A stretch of 64,000 nt of DNA. Origin: Ziziphus jujuba (lineage: Eukaryota > Streptophyta > Magnoliopsida > Rosales > Rhamnaceae). The position numbers were made by a program, and so were the translations under genes. The DNA lies in the NCBI RefSeq assembly GCF_031755915.1, contig NC_083386.1, positions 16,601,001-16,665,000 on the forward strand, given 5' to 3'. The notes under the pieces are model-generated. The model was given only the letters and a program-made list of their open reading frames with translations. It ran no database searches and was not told the DNA's origin. Position 1 is the stretch's first letter; each line of letters starts with the position of its first letter. This document shows positions 36,750 through 49,469 of the stretch, piece by piece.

Positions 36750-39700
36750 CTATAAACGATCACGTGAAGTAGGGAAGTTAAGTCCATCCTTTAGATGGCT
36801 TAATGCTGTGGGGCATAACCATTTTAGCATGTTTGGCCCCAAAACCTGATGAAGCAGAAGAATTATCATATTAATCACTACGGCTAGTTATAGATGTAAC
36901 TGATATGTCAACATAGAAAGATGGTCAGACACAGAACCTAAGACCCCCACATGCAAACAGAGAGAGAGAGAGATACCAAGGTAATGTTTTTGTAAACACC
37001 ATGGTCAAATGGATGCCGATAGCTCTGCCCAGATTTCCTTGCCAACCATGCCGCCCTTACTCCTTCGTAATACTGGTAAATTGCCCATTGCCTATCTATG
37101 TCAATAACTACCAGAAGAAAACAAATTAAATATTTGAAACTAGCATCGTACCTCTATTGTTGTCATATTGTGGATGATGAGGTAGATATGCCAACCCAAA
37201 AGAGTTCCAAGCGTCAAGCTCAAGGCAACCATCATAACTCCAGAAGTAACCTAAATAAAAATCTCAATATTTGTACTTCTCTTTGAATATCATGAACAAA
37301 TTTGTAATTATTTAAAACATAATTAAATAAAACTATAGGAAAGGTGATTAAATGACCATGCATTAGGACTATTTAAAAGCTTAACAACTTTATCGAGCAC
37401 AGTCCTGGATTCCCAAATTCTAGTGAATAAGCTTAATTTGGTACAATGATGGGCTAATAAATAAATAAATAAATAAATAAAAAGCCTGAAAGGAAAAAGA
37501 CACATTTTTGATTAATTATAAGCTGATTAACCCACTAGATGCATATTTTCAAAAAACAAAATAAAAAATAAAAAGCAAAATAATAAAACCTACAAGATGC
37601 ATTAGTTACAATCTTAACTATATGTTAGATCTAAATTGTAGTTGCATTAATAGTCTACATAACGATCTTGTCTCTATAATGCCTCAAAGTTGTTTTCAAA
37701 GTGCACTAAGAATCCCACAAAAGCATCCTACAGAGAATATAGTGGAACCAATAATCCGCACCAGCTAAGTAGATATGTGGGACTAAGGTAAAAGCTGTAA
37801 AGCCTCTTTTAAAAATTTCACATACTACAGTATTACATTAGTTTTTTAATATAATTGGACATTTTTTTTTTTTTTTATTTAAAATGTATTCTTCTTGCTT
37901 TTTGAGATGCAAGTTTTAACAATGATATTTTACATCAAGCTTTGCTGACTACCCATTCAATAGATGATAATGTAAAAGCATTTAATCTTGATCATGACAC
38001 AATTGATCGTAGCATAGATTTCACCAACTTTAAATTTGAAAACCTTGAAGTGAATCTCATTCAACAAGCAATCCATGCTTCATAAAATAGCCTTTCCAAA
38101 AAATCACTTCGTGAAATCATGTTTCTTTATTCCATTTGTGTAATTTTTCACTTAATTTCTGAAATAAATACAAACTGTCAAAACCAGAAGACATTCCATT
38201 TCTTGAGAACATTTAATGACTAGAGCCATATCTTTTGAAACTATTATCATCTCAAGGTTTTGAATTTTCTACGATTACAGAAAACTCCAAAATCACTCAA
38301 TAAGGGAAATTGTTAACACCACTTATAAATTGATTTAAAGTAACAGCTTGATAACCAAATCCACCAATGATTGATTATTAACTTTCTTGGGAAACTTTTT
38401 TCGATAACCAATAGGATGTTCACAAGTACTTGTTCCATGTTTGTTTAAAGTTCAATCTCTTTGGCTAAATCCCAGAAGATGCCAATTTATTTCTCCATAT
38501 TTTTCCTAAAGAAAAACTGGATCTTTTAATTGATCCATGAAAACAACATGCATGAATATAGGTTGCAAGGTTTTACTAACTGTATCAAAATAAACCTCAG
38601 TTATCATACAAAATATCCGTGCCTAATTTGGACTTAAAATTTTCAATATCATTTTTATAAAAATATTTATTATGTTTAGTACTTTATTTCTCTGTATTTT
38701 TTTGAAAATTTTTAGAAGATGCAATTTCTCTGTATTTTTCCTAAAGAAGAAACTGGATCTTCTTTATAAAAATATTTCTCATGTTCAGTGCTTTATTATT
38801 ATTATTATTATTTTGCTAAAATGTTTAGTACTTATTATATGAGTTTCCTTACATTGAGACACTGAGTTAATGGTTAAACCGGATATATCAACTTCTAAAA
38901 ATTTTCCAACAAGAAAATAAAAATATGAATAGGCATTGGACCATTCCAAGAAAGATACAGCCATTTCCCTATAACATAGTAAATTAAGATTATAACAAAT
39001 TAACAATTACATGGAATGTGCGATGGTCCATGAATTATATCTGGTAATCTCCTAACACTATTCTCCCCTTCATTTTACAATGTCCTCTTACATCTACAAT
39101 ACGAAGTTCAACAATTAGTAAGAATATTTATAAGTCATTAAAGGTTGTTCCTTGAATGAATTATATACTTTTCAATAAATTCTTATACTATTTTTCTGTT
39201 TATAACAAGTTTTTGATGGAAAACAGAGACAGACTTTAAACCTTTTTGAGGAGCAGTGTTTGTCCGAATCCCTTGAAAGTGCATCATTTTAGAAGAGGGT
39301 TAACCTTAGTTATCGAATTAGTTTTCTTTCTTTTGTTTATTTATTTAATCATTTTATTTTATTTATTTATTTATTTACTTTTTATTTTTTTATTTTTGAG
39401 TGACATAATGACATTTCAAAAAATGAATGATACATGTCTAGAGTACAGATAAGGATTAAAAAACTGTCAACTTACATAAAATATCTTGAAGGAGACCCTT
39501 TCACTGAATTCCCAGTCCTTTTGAATTGAACAAGCAACAATCATTACCTAAAGAAGTAAAACGTTTCTATCATAATTCAGGAAAAAACTTATCATTAAAA
39601 GAAATAAAAGGAGGAACCTGTTAACAATATCAAACATACGGTAGAATAGATGCTTCCTATTGTTGCATATAAGACAAGTGTAAAGAAGGCCTTATAGTTC

Positions 39701-40754
39701 CAATAACCAACACAGTTATTTATCCAAATGCAGTGATGGTCCTGCAGAAAAATAATAATAAATCACAAATATAATTGATGATCAAATAATAACAAATCAC
39801 AAATATAATGGATGATCATAGGGACAAAAATAATAATAATAAATAACTAGGATAAAAAGAGGAGGAGGAGCCTAATTAATGATCTAAACAAGAAATCAAG
39901 CATCAAATGACATGGCAATACAAATGTACTCAACCTACCATCCTTAGAACACACCTTCTGCAGACTCGGCAATGGTGAGCCCTTGGGGGCTTGAATGTAG
40001 AACACTTGTCGCAGTGCCTTGATTGTACACTCTGTGAGAAACCATGATTCTGAGGATTTCAAACTTAAAGAGGAAAGATTTTACTATCATCAGCATGTTA
40101 AAAGTATAAGCACCAATCCAGCCTTGGGTACTGTTAACTGTTAACTGATAGAATGCAAAACTATAATCATTTCCATGATGCTGGCTTGATCAAGTATCAA
40201 ATATCCTCTAGTGAGCTAGCATTATTATTATTTTTTTTTTTTGGGAGTCATGTTTTACATTTTTCAAACATTAACATTTTAATTAAAGTTTCATTCTAAA
40301 CTCCAAAGCATAACTAGTGCCCTCTATTAACCAGATGGACATTCCCAGCATTTGCCACCAATATTTTTTAGAAAGAAAACACTTATATACTATCCAGAGT
40401 TCTTATTCCTGCTATTCTAGGTCACCTATATCCTACATTCATGCCAGTAGCCTAGGTGATTACATGTTTTTACTTTCTTGCGTTAATCACCTGTTCAACA
40501 TCTCCATGGATACCCACATTGTCTTCAACTACCATAATTGAATAATCGTCATCAATTTACTTCAATGACATAGATTATCTGTTAACCATCATGTTTGCAA
40601 GATCTATCCCCCCCACCAAAACAAAAAAAAAACAAAAAAAAAAAAAAACCCTTTTCCCCCTCTCCTCCTTTTCTTTGCCAGTGCATATATACTTCATAAA
40701 ACCAACCAAAGATCTTTTGATTGTTGATGCTGTACCAGCTACGCGAAAATGCAC

Positions 40755-40791
<37 letters not shown>

Positions 40792-41524
40792 ATATACTTG
40801 TAATGGATTATAATTAACAAAGATCTACATTGGCAACTCCACAATACTACACAGAACAACAGATCTAAATCACTTCTTTCGCATAAATTATTTATCTGTT
40901 CGGCTTAGATTCTGGGGACAAGAAGAAAAATACATCCAAACGATCGCAAAAAGATTGAGTTTTAAATTAAGATCAGCAATCTACTACATATCTCTTTAAA
41001 TAAAGGAAAAAAAAAAAAAAAAAAGAAGCAAACATAGTATTATTCAAAAGAATTATTCCCTCAAATTAGTAATCACTTCAAACCAATCAACCAAATAATC
41101 GGGTAGAATACTTTCACCTTTCTCAACAACCAAAAAGAAACCATTAGTTTCAACACTTCATTTTCATCCATCAAATAGAAAACAATATAAAGCCAAAAAA
41201 AAAAAAAAAAAAAAACAGTTCAGAACTCATGCAATCAAGTACAAAACTCACATTTTTCCGGCGTTCTTCATCAGGAACCCCACTTTCTTCAATATCGGGA
41301 ACATAAGAATCCGGGACATGACCTGGGTCGGTAAGAACACACACAAAGAAAGAGAAAAAGCATAGAGAGACAAGGAAAGTGAAGATTATAACGTTCAAAG
41401 AGCCAGCAGAGCTCTGCAACCCAACCCAATCCTCGATAAAGATGAAAACCGTTGTGTAATATACAAAACCAATCAACAGAAACACCCCAAGGATTGAGAT
41501 TGAAAGAAACCTTTTGCACTTCAT
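36750..41524 (-). CDS. DHHC protein S-acyltransferase (PAT15/PAT16-like), complete
   Basis: Seven coding exons on the minus strand: 41524-41252, 40031-39939, 39741-39640, 39547-39476, 37250-37152, 37072-36977 and 36845-36750, every junction GT-AG and phase 0, giving 275 residues and a TAG stop. The protein has two N-terminal membrane helices (about residues 8-28 and 45-65), the DPG motif (LTDPGHVP), the Cys-rich domain (CDKCSTFKPPRAHHCRVCRRC), the catalytic DHHC motif at the start of exon 3 followed by WINNCVGYWNYK, two more hydrophobic segments, and the TTxE motif (MTTIE) ending exon 5. These enzymes transfer palmitate to cysteines of membrane-associated proteins, with autoacylation of the DHHC cysteine. 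Length and exon order fit plant PAT15/16 proteins. Intron 4 is about 2.2 kb. No defect is seen; this is probably a functional gene. Confidence 0.95.
38472..38762. repeat. Dispersed direct repeat in intron 4 of the DHHC gene
   Basis: A block of about 50 bp containing AGAAGATGC, TATTTTTCCTAAAGAA and AACTGGATCTT occurs at about 38472-38525 and again at 38715-38762. The words AAAATATTT-T-ATGTT-AGT and CTTTATT also recur at about 38660, 38770 and 38818. A small local duplication within the intron. Confidence 0.6.
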
Positions 41525-41639
41525 TAGGGATTTTTGGCGGTGAAAGGAATGAAATTAGGGTCTCAATTCTTATAGGAAGTCGATTTGAATTGCTGAAGAT
41601 GGAGTCGATTTGGATTAATTACACTTTTTTTTTTTTTAA

Positions 41640-44075
41640 TTAGATGAATTAATTTACTACATTACCGAAACTTTCTTTTGCATTTTAAATAAAACCCTTT
41701 TTTTTTTTTAATTTACATTTGAACCTTTAAATTTTAATTTATTGCAATCTAATCTAATTATACACTTTTTGATTAATGTTGTGACACAGTCAAATTAAAA
41801 TAGATTCTCTCTACGTGACATTTGGTTATCAGCAACATAAAACAATCTGCCCAGCAATAACACATAAGATAGATACGATTCCAAAATGCCAATTTTATAA
41901 AAAACAAAAGTTGGTAAAGTTTCCCTACTTTTTCAATAATCCAAAATACAAGTCTAAGATAATAATAAGCTTGCAAAATGCGCAAAAATTCCAACAAGTC
42001 ACAAATTGGTCCTCCCCATGATTCCCACAACACAACCACAAGTAGTGATGTGTAAAAAGCTGACTATACAGATTAAACTAACTAATTTAATTCAATTCCT
42101 AATTATTGGATTGGATTAGTTATTTGATTTTTAATTGAATTGATTTAGTTGAAAATTTTAAAAATTTAAAAATTGATTTGAATCGATTTAGTTCACTTTT
42201 AAAAGTTGAAAAATGGACAAAACTGAACCAAACAAACATTTTCTTATATAAATATATGAAAAAAAAAGTGCATTTTTAATTTGTGTGTTTTTTTTTTTTT
42301 GGGGAATTTCTAGTTATACTACTATTTAGATTCTATATAATTTCATTATTGATTGATATTTTTATTCCCATTTAAAATTACTATTAAAGATATTTGTTAA
42401 CTAAACTTATTTAAATAATTTTTTTGTACAGTCTTATTCTTTCTCCCAAATAATATAATGCATATATCCATATAACTTATAGTACATTAAAAATTAGAGT
42501 TGCAAATACAAAAATTATTCACAAATTATGAAAGCTCAAAAATATGAAACATTAAGATGTATTTAGCTTTTTCTTTATTTTTTTATTTTGTGATGATTAC
42601 TTTAGTTTGGATTTTTTTTTTTCTATCGCTTACCAACAATTAGGTCGGAACAACACTCTTATGTATATTAAAATTTATCTTTTATTTGAAAGTTTAAAAC
42701 TAAATAATTTTTAATTGTTTATAAACATCCATCCAAACATTATTAAGATGTTTATCTTTTATCTATCGAGCATTGTATGTATATATACATATTAAATATC
42801 GTACATTATATACAGATATTTAATATATTCAGAAGCTTACAACTGAACATTTTTCAGTTGTACAAAAGTTTACAACTGAACAACTTGAAAAGCTTACAAA
42901 TGAACAACATCAAAGTTTAACAAAAGTTTATAGTCGAATCATTTGAAAATATACTTTACAAAAAAATTACAAAATTGCTGGGTTGAACAAATTCAAATAT
43001 TTCAAATATACTCATAAGTTCATAATCGAACATCTTGAATATGTACAAAAATTTAGGGCTCATAATTTTAAAGAAGTTCAAAAGTACAAGACTGAGAATC
43101 TTAAAGATGTTTAAAAGTTTACGACCAAACATTGCACAAGAAACATAAAAGTTCAGAAAATAGTATAGAACTGAACTAGTTTAAAACGTTCAGTAGTATA
43201 CGACCAAACATTTTTAAAGTTGTTTAGAAGTATACTACCAAGTACCAAATCACCATTACCTCCATTATTCATTGGTTTTTTGCTTTCAAATAATAACCTT
43301 TTATGTCATTAAAAAAGTGAGAACCAAAAAAAAAAAGAAATCAACCCTATTTTATAACGACAAAGAATAAAAGAAGAGTATTTTAGTGAGATACTGTATA
43401 TAGTTATTTTAAAATTGTAAAAAAAAAATTTATTTATAAGAAATATGTAATTTTACGATGGTATGAATTAGGGATACTTTATAAATAAATAATATTATAT
43501 TAAGTAATTTTATATATTTATGTAGTAATATATAAAAAATGGAACTGTACAAAATCATTTTAGAATTGTAAAAAGAACTATGCTTTTTTTTTTTTTTAAT
43601 GGTGGGCTTACCATTTTACTATAAGTAAAATAACACCGGATCATTTATAATTGTGCAAAATAAAATTTCATTCATTTTTTTCGATTAAAAAAAAAAGTGT
43701 CTTTTGAAATCCAAACATCCACCTCTCAATCCCATCATGTAGCAATGTCTATTGTACATCTTCATCGATTGGCCATCGTTTATTGCACGTCTGATGTTAC
43801 TTCATTAATCCATGCCTACATCTAATTCACTGGAAGAAGAAGAGAAAAATACACCACCATATTTGATTCAAGTCCAACATTGACATTAAAAAGAGGGAGA
43901 GTCTTAAGCATCTAAAGGTGATTTTTCCAAGCTTTAGTGGGTGTCAATTAATGTAAATGTAGCTAATTTAAGACTGAGTTGTGGTTTTTTTTTCTTTCTT
44001 TTCCTCAGAGCTAGAGAATGAAATGTAATATTGAGAATTACTTTTGGTTATGTGATTTGAGGTCTGTCTTGGGGC
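41640..44075. other. Upstream region of the DHHC gene and intergenic DNA, no gene seen
   Basis: AT-rich DNA. The part next to the gene should contain its promoter; I see no clear TATA box. The open frames at 41773-42039 overlap on both strands without protein-like features. A degenerate minisatellite occupies 42830-43250. Confidence 0.5.
42830..43250. repeat. Degenerate minisatellite with units of about 30-40 bp
   Basis: The words AAAAGTTTACAACTGAACA and variants (AAGCTTACAAATGAACA, AAGTTTATAGTCGAATCA, AAGTTCATAATCGAACATC, AAGTTTACGACCAAACATT, AGTATACGACCAAACATT) recur at least eight times with spacings of roughly 30-45 bp. Copies are diverged, so the array is old. No coding capacity. Confidence 0.65.
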
Positions 44076-44091
44076 TTGTATGATAGGATTA

Positions 44092-45191
44092 CGATGCGAA
44101 TCCGTCTGTGCTCGCACAACCGACAACCCGTTGGGTTGCTGACCCGCCGATCACTAGGGCTCAAGCGAAGAGTTTTAAGGAAAACCTTGTTGCTATTATC
44201 TGGGTAATTCATTCTCAAAAGGGCTTGCCTATACCCAAAGATACAATGCCTATTTTGAGCATACAATTGGTGAAAGCCGATATGGACTCAGGTAGCGGTT
44301 TTGGTGCATTTATGAATTTCGAGCAGTGGGAAATGGTTCAAATCTTCTTGAATTCACTTGATATCACTAACAAGTCATGGGAACTGGTCAAGGCCAACGC
44401 TAAGCTGGTCATTTGAGTGGTTTGTGCATGAGAGAGAAATTGGCTGGGTTTTGCTATATTTTCTGCTGGCTTGATTGTATTGTACTGAGTTGGATTTTTC
44501 TCTTTCCTTCACGCAAGGGCAACGCGTGGGACTCTATAATAATCTTATTTGGCATCCTACAAAAGATATAAAAGCTGATTTGTAGCTCAAATTGGTCAAA
44601 ATCAACTTAGCCAAAAAGCTCGTATTCTAGTTTCCTAATTTGATTTGTACTTTTTGTTTTAGGAAATTATCTTTCCTTTTGGTTTTTATTTATTTATTTG
44701 CTGGATAAATAAGTTTAGAAAAATTATTATTTTATCATTTTCATTGTAAATTAATTAATTTATAATTCAAAATAAGGGAATTAATTAATCCAAATTAGAT
44801 TAGGAAAGGGTGTGACATTAGGCAATTTCCTAATTGGATTCTATCTTGGCCGAAATTTCCTAATCCTTTTAGGGTTTTATTTTATTCATTCAAAGCCTAT
44901 TTAAAGGCTTATTTTCAATGAGAAATCAAGCTTGAATTTCATACAGAAAATTATTTATGAGATTGAATTCTCTTTGTTCTCTTTGAACACCTAAAACCCC
45001 ATTAGTAAATGAGTGTTTTAATTTTGACTTATCAATAGGATATCCATCACCTATTGTGGTGTCTTCATTATATAACAAGGTTTCTAATCACAGGTTGGTT
45101 AGGGTTCAAGGTGACCATTAGAATTTGAACTTAATTAGATCCGGGCTAATATAATACGGGTTTAAGCGCAGCTCATCCTAGGTTCTTGTCA
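44092..45191 (+). mobile_element. Family-2 Ty3 solo LTR, TSD GATTA
   Basis: A 1.1-kb LTR in plus orientation, flanked by GATTA at 44087-44091 and 45192-45196. Its start reads CGATGCGAATCC, with the first base mutated from TG, and its end GGTTCTTGTCA. It interrupts the 3' LTR of the family-1 element eleven bases from that LTR's end: without it, TGATAGGATTA joins CCTCTGGGATTC. It contains a TATA-like CTATTTAAAGG near 44890 and carries the conserved LTR-borne reading frame around 44150-44410. Confidence 0.85.
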
Positions 45192-45500
45192 GATTACCTC
45201 TGGGATTCTTTTTGGAAATCCAAAATGATCTTGACTAGGGCAATTTTACTAGATTTTCTATTGAAAATCCAACATAGATATAACCCAATTATACTTGTAG
45301 ATAAGAACACTTTTGATACTTTTCAATGACAGCAATAGTCAATTCCAAATATACGTATATATATTTTCAAATGTCATAAGCAATGGGTCTTAAACCCAAT
45401 CATCATAAAAGAAGAAAAGCTAAGTAATATAGGGTTATACATATCAGAGTTAGTCCACTAAAGTAGTTCTAGGAATATGAGTATTTAATACAATAGAAGA

Positions 45501-45538
<38 letters not shown>

Positions 45539-46207
45539 TTAGAAACGAGTCCATCATAGTAGCAAAAGAAATTTGAATATATACATTAGCAGTGAAGGAT
45601 GGATGTGATGATGATACCTGGATGTGAGATGTGGTACTTGTTAGTAGTAGCCTAGGTGAATAGTTGAAAACATATAAAGCATAGGACAAGCTTAATGAGT
45701 GAATATTAGTATAGAGGAAAAAATATATACATATATATACATTTGAAAATCCATTTCTCTCAAAACTTTATTTCGACTCTTTTAAAGGTTCCCTTATTTT
45801 GAAAATATTTTCACAAAATCTATCAAGTATGTCCTCAAAAATAAAACTTAAAAAGTTTTGGAACTCATTGAAAACCATTGAATTTCCTTAAAAAATACTT
45901 TAAATGTCACAGTAGTATTTAAAATTCATGGAGACATTTTAAAACACATAGAACATCATCGAAAATTATAGACAATTCAATCCATTATCATATCAATCCC
46001 ATACATGAACATATAATAATCAATCTCATGTATATGTATAATCCATCAATCTTATGTACATTCACATAATCCATATATCCCATATATATACGTATGATCC
46101 ATCCATCTCACATATAACATAAAATCAGTCCACCTCATAAAACCCGTGTATTATACTATATACCTAGTACCGTCAAATAATCCTTGGCATTCCAAAGCCT
46201 CTCAAGA

Positions 46208-46784
46208 CAAAAAGCACGTATTTTAGTTTCCTAATTTGATTATACTTTTTGTTTTAGGAAATTACCATTACTTTTTGGTTTTTATGTATTTATTTGCTGG
46301 ATAAATAAGTTTAGGAAAGTTATTATTTTATTATTTTCATTGTAAATTAATTAATTCCTAATTCAAAATAAAAGAATTAATTAATCCAAATTAGATTAGG
46401 AAAGAAGTGAGAATTTCGGCCACCATAGGAAACCACTTTGTATGGCCAATTTTTCCTTTGTTTTTAGGGTTTATTTTGTGACTTTGTGGCCTATTTAAAG
46501 GCTTATTTTTCAATAAGAAAGAAGCTTGAATTTTATACAGAAAATTATTTGTGAGATTGAATTCTTTTTGTTCTTTTGAACACCTAAAACACCATTAGTG
46601 AATGAGTGTTTTAGTTTGACTTATCAATAGGCTTTCCATCACCTATTGTGGCATCTTCATTGTATACCAAGGTTTCTAATCACAGGTTGGTTAGGGGTCA
46701 AGGTGATTATTAGAAATTGAACATAATTAGATCCGGGCTAATATAATATGGGTTTAGGAGCAAGTCGTCCTAGGTTCGTATCAT
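46208..46784 (+). mobile_element. Truncated family-2 LTR, plus orientation (3' half)
   Basis: Matches the second half of the LTR at 44092-45191, from AGCACGTATTTTAGTTTCC to the terminal CCTAGGTTCGTATCA. The 5' half is missing. It meets the following LTR head to head at 46785-46787, forming a long palindrome. Confidence 0.8.
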
Positions 46785-46787
46785 TTT

Positions 46788-47838
46788 AACCAACCTGTGA
46801 TTAGAAACCTTGGTATATAATGAAAACGCCACAATAGGTGATGGAAGGCCTATTGATAAGTCAAACTAAAACACTCATTCCGAATGGTGTTTTAGGTGTT
46901 CAAAAGAACAAAGAGAATTCAATCTCACATATAATTTTCTATATAAAATTCAAGCTTCTTTCTTATTGAAAAATAAGCCTTTAAATAGGCTAGAAAGTCA
47001 TGAAATAAACCCTAAAAACAAAGGAAAAACCGGCCATACAAAGTGGTTTCCTATGGTGGTTGAAATTCTCACTCCTTTCCTAATCTAATTTGGATTAATT
47101 AATTCCTTTATTTTGAATTAGGAATTGATTAATTTACAATGAAAATAATAAAAATAATAACTTTCCTAAACTTATTTCTCCAGCAAATAAATAAACAAAA
47201 ACCAAAAAGTAATGGTAATTTCCTAAAACAAAAAGTAGAATCAAATTAGGAAACTAAAATACTAGCTTTTTGACTAAGTTGACTTTAACCACTTTGAGCT
47301 CCAAATCAACTTCTATATGCTTTTGAGGATGCCAAATAAGCTTATTATGGAGTTCCACACATTTCCCTTGCTTGGAAGAAAAAGAAAAAGCCAACTCAAT
47401 ACAATATAGTAAAGCCAGCTCAGCACAATATGGTAAAGCCAGCACAAAATACAGCGAAAACAGGCCAAATTTACTAACTGTCCATACAACCCCTTTTTGG
47501 GTGACTTTGAAGCTACTTTGACTTGATTCCATGTCCTCTTATACATATGTATTGAATCCATGAAACATTGGAACCATTTCATGCTTCCCGGACTCCAAAA
47601 CTGTACTAAAACAGCTACCCGAGCCAGTATCCGCTTCCACCACTTGTATGCTCAGAATATATCTTGGATCTTCTAGTATGGACAAGCCCTATTGAGAATG
47701 AATTACCTCCTGGATAAAGGCAGCAAGTTTGACATTAAACCTCTTAGTTTGAGCCCTAGTGATCGGCCCGGTCTTCATCCATATCGAGTAAGCACTCCAG
47801 GGGTTGTCGGTTGTGCGGACTCAGGCAGAATCACATCA
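46788..47838 (-). mobile_element. Family-2 LTR, minus orientation, about 100 bp missing at its 3' end
   Basis: Matches the family-2 LTRs from TAACCAACCTGTGATTAG to the terminal AGAATCACATCA. About 100 bp of its 3' end (which would lie at its low-coordinate side) is absent. Together with the preceding segment it forms inverted arms of nearly 0.5 kb separated by about 95 bp. Confidence 0.8.
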
Positions 47839-49469
47839 CATAGAGATAGCTTAAACTTGATTTGAAGCTACTAGACCACCTCAATCCCACTCCGGGTGCC
47901 TAAAAATAATAGCAGAATATTTCGTAAAACCAAGGACAAAGACATTATTTGTTGTGTGCGAGCTCCAGACCTTAAATTTCTAACCCAAATTTTAAATTTA
48001 CATACTAATTCGTCCAAAATCTTACATAAACTCATTTTTCTAATAAGCTCGAATTTGACATTTTCCATATCTTTATAATTCTTTGAAATTTCATTATGGG
48101 TTTTTTTTTTCCATATATTACTAGGTATTGAATTAACTGACAATTGCAATAAAAAATACCCCATAGCCAACTAATTACTTTAAAATTGAGACCCTCTAAG
48201 CCATAATTAAGTCTTCCTCAAAACTTAACCAAAATCCACAAATAATATATTAAAAGAAAACCCAAAAGATATAGAATGTGGATTTACCTTCTATTTATAC
48301 CAAATATGTCAATGGGTTACTAAAAAAATAAAAAAGAATTTTGACCTTGAAATTAAATCGTAAGGTTTGGTAAAATAAATAGGTTTTAGGCTTACATAAC
48401 ATAAAAAGCAGATTTAGGAGGTAAAAAATTAGTGGAAATGATCTTCCTTGATTGTCTAAACGTACAGGACTCCTGTGATTGGAAAATGGGTTCCACCATG
48501 AATTTCTAACCAAATTTTGGCCAACTCCAGCCTCTATCTAGTGAGATTTTAGTATTGATATTTTCCTTGCTTTTGCAAGCTTTCCAATGGTGCCAATGGT
48601 GAAATAAATGGAGATCTAAAACTCAAGATTTGGAGGTTTGAAGATGGAAACCTAAAGAAAGAGAGTGTGGAGGTAGAGCGAGAAACAAAATGTAAAGAAA
48701 ACACGCAAAATAGCTAAATTATAGGCCATAATCATTTATATTCTAAGGGAATTTACAGAAATATTAAAATTGGTTGAAAAATCATGAAATAGATTGAGTT
48801 AGGTCAAGCTGGGTCAAGTTGGGTTGAGTTTCATAAAGATGTCTAGAGTTGTTCTTGAGATTTTTGAGTTCCATATTTAAGAAAATGCCACTGCATTTTG
48901 GCTATAGCAAATTTAGTTCTATTTTTGATGTACCACATGTCTCCAAACTTGTATCGATGAGCTCTATGCAATGGTATCAAAGTTAAAAGCAAATTCTAAG
49001 CCTAACAAAAAGTCAACTCTTTATCCCTATTATAGGTCCCATATGGTCAAAGTTAATCAAACTACTCAAAAACTCAAAAATCCTAGGTTTTTGCTTAGGA
49101 TGGGTCATTAGAACCTACCTCTTTACAAAATGTCATCCTTGAAATTTTCATACTCAAGTCAAAGGAAAAAATGCAGATATTGGGTTGGCATTTGCTATTT
49201 AGCTCTCAACTGGCCTTTTTCAATTGCATGATTCCTCCATAACATATTCATTACCAAGGTGGTCTTAGTATGAAGCACTTGATCTTTTCAGTATGGGATC
49301 TCAACTAGTTACTCCTCATATGTCAATTTTTCTCTCAAAGGGTTGAGTCTTCAGTGCATGCGAAAGATCTAATGAGTATTTGTGAAGCATAGACACATGG
49401 AAAACATCATGGATCTGCAAAAGGTACATAGGCAAAGCAGATCTATAATCCATTGGTCTAACCCTCTCA

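Larger units (their letters stand above)
45192..49112 (-). repeat. 3' LTR of the outer family-1 element (interrupted)
   Basis: Parts 45192-46207 and 47839-49112 are collinear with the family-1 LTR at 22994-25460 (for example CATAGAGATAGCTTAA against CATAGCTTAA, then AGACCACCT). The head-to-head LTR pair at 46208-47838 lies between them and replaces several hundred bases. The LTR's inner end (TCTAATGACCC on the minus strand at 49112-49102) follows a purine-rich AAAGAGGTAGG tract at about 49113-49126, the likely polypurine tract. A (TA)n run lies near 45505-45533. Confidence 0.7.

Noticed and set aside
39847..40062. Minus-strand open frame at 39847-40062
   Set aside because: Wrong frame over DHHC exon 2; the correct frame encodes the Cys-rich domain with proper splice sites.
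41773..42039. Overlapping open frames on both strands near 41.8-42.0 kb
   Set aside because: No recognisable domain, no supporting splice or promoter context; likely upstream non-coding DNA of the DHHC gene.
47254..47582. Two overlapping minus-strand frames rich in hydrophobic residues
   Set aside because: Part of a family-2 LTR; the same segment recurs at 58185 and 60803 in other LTR copies.
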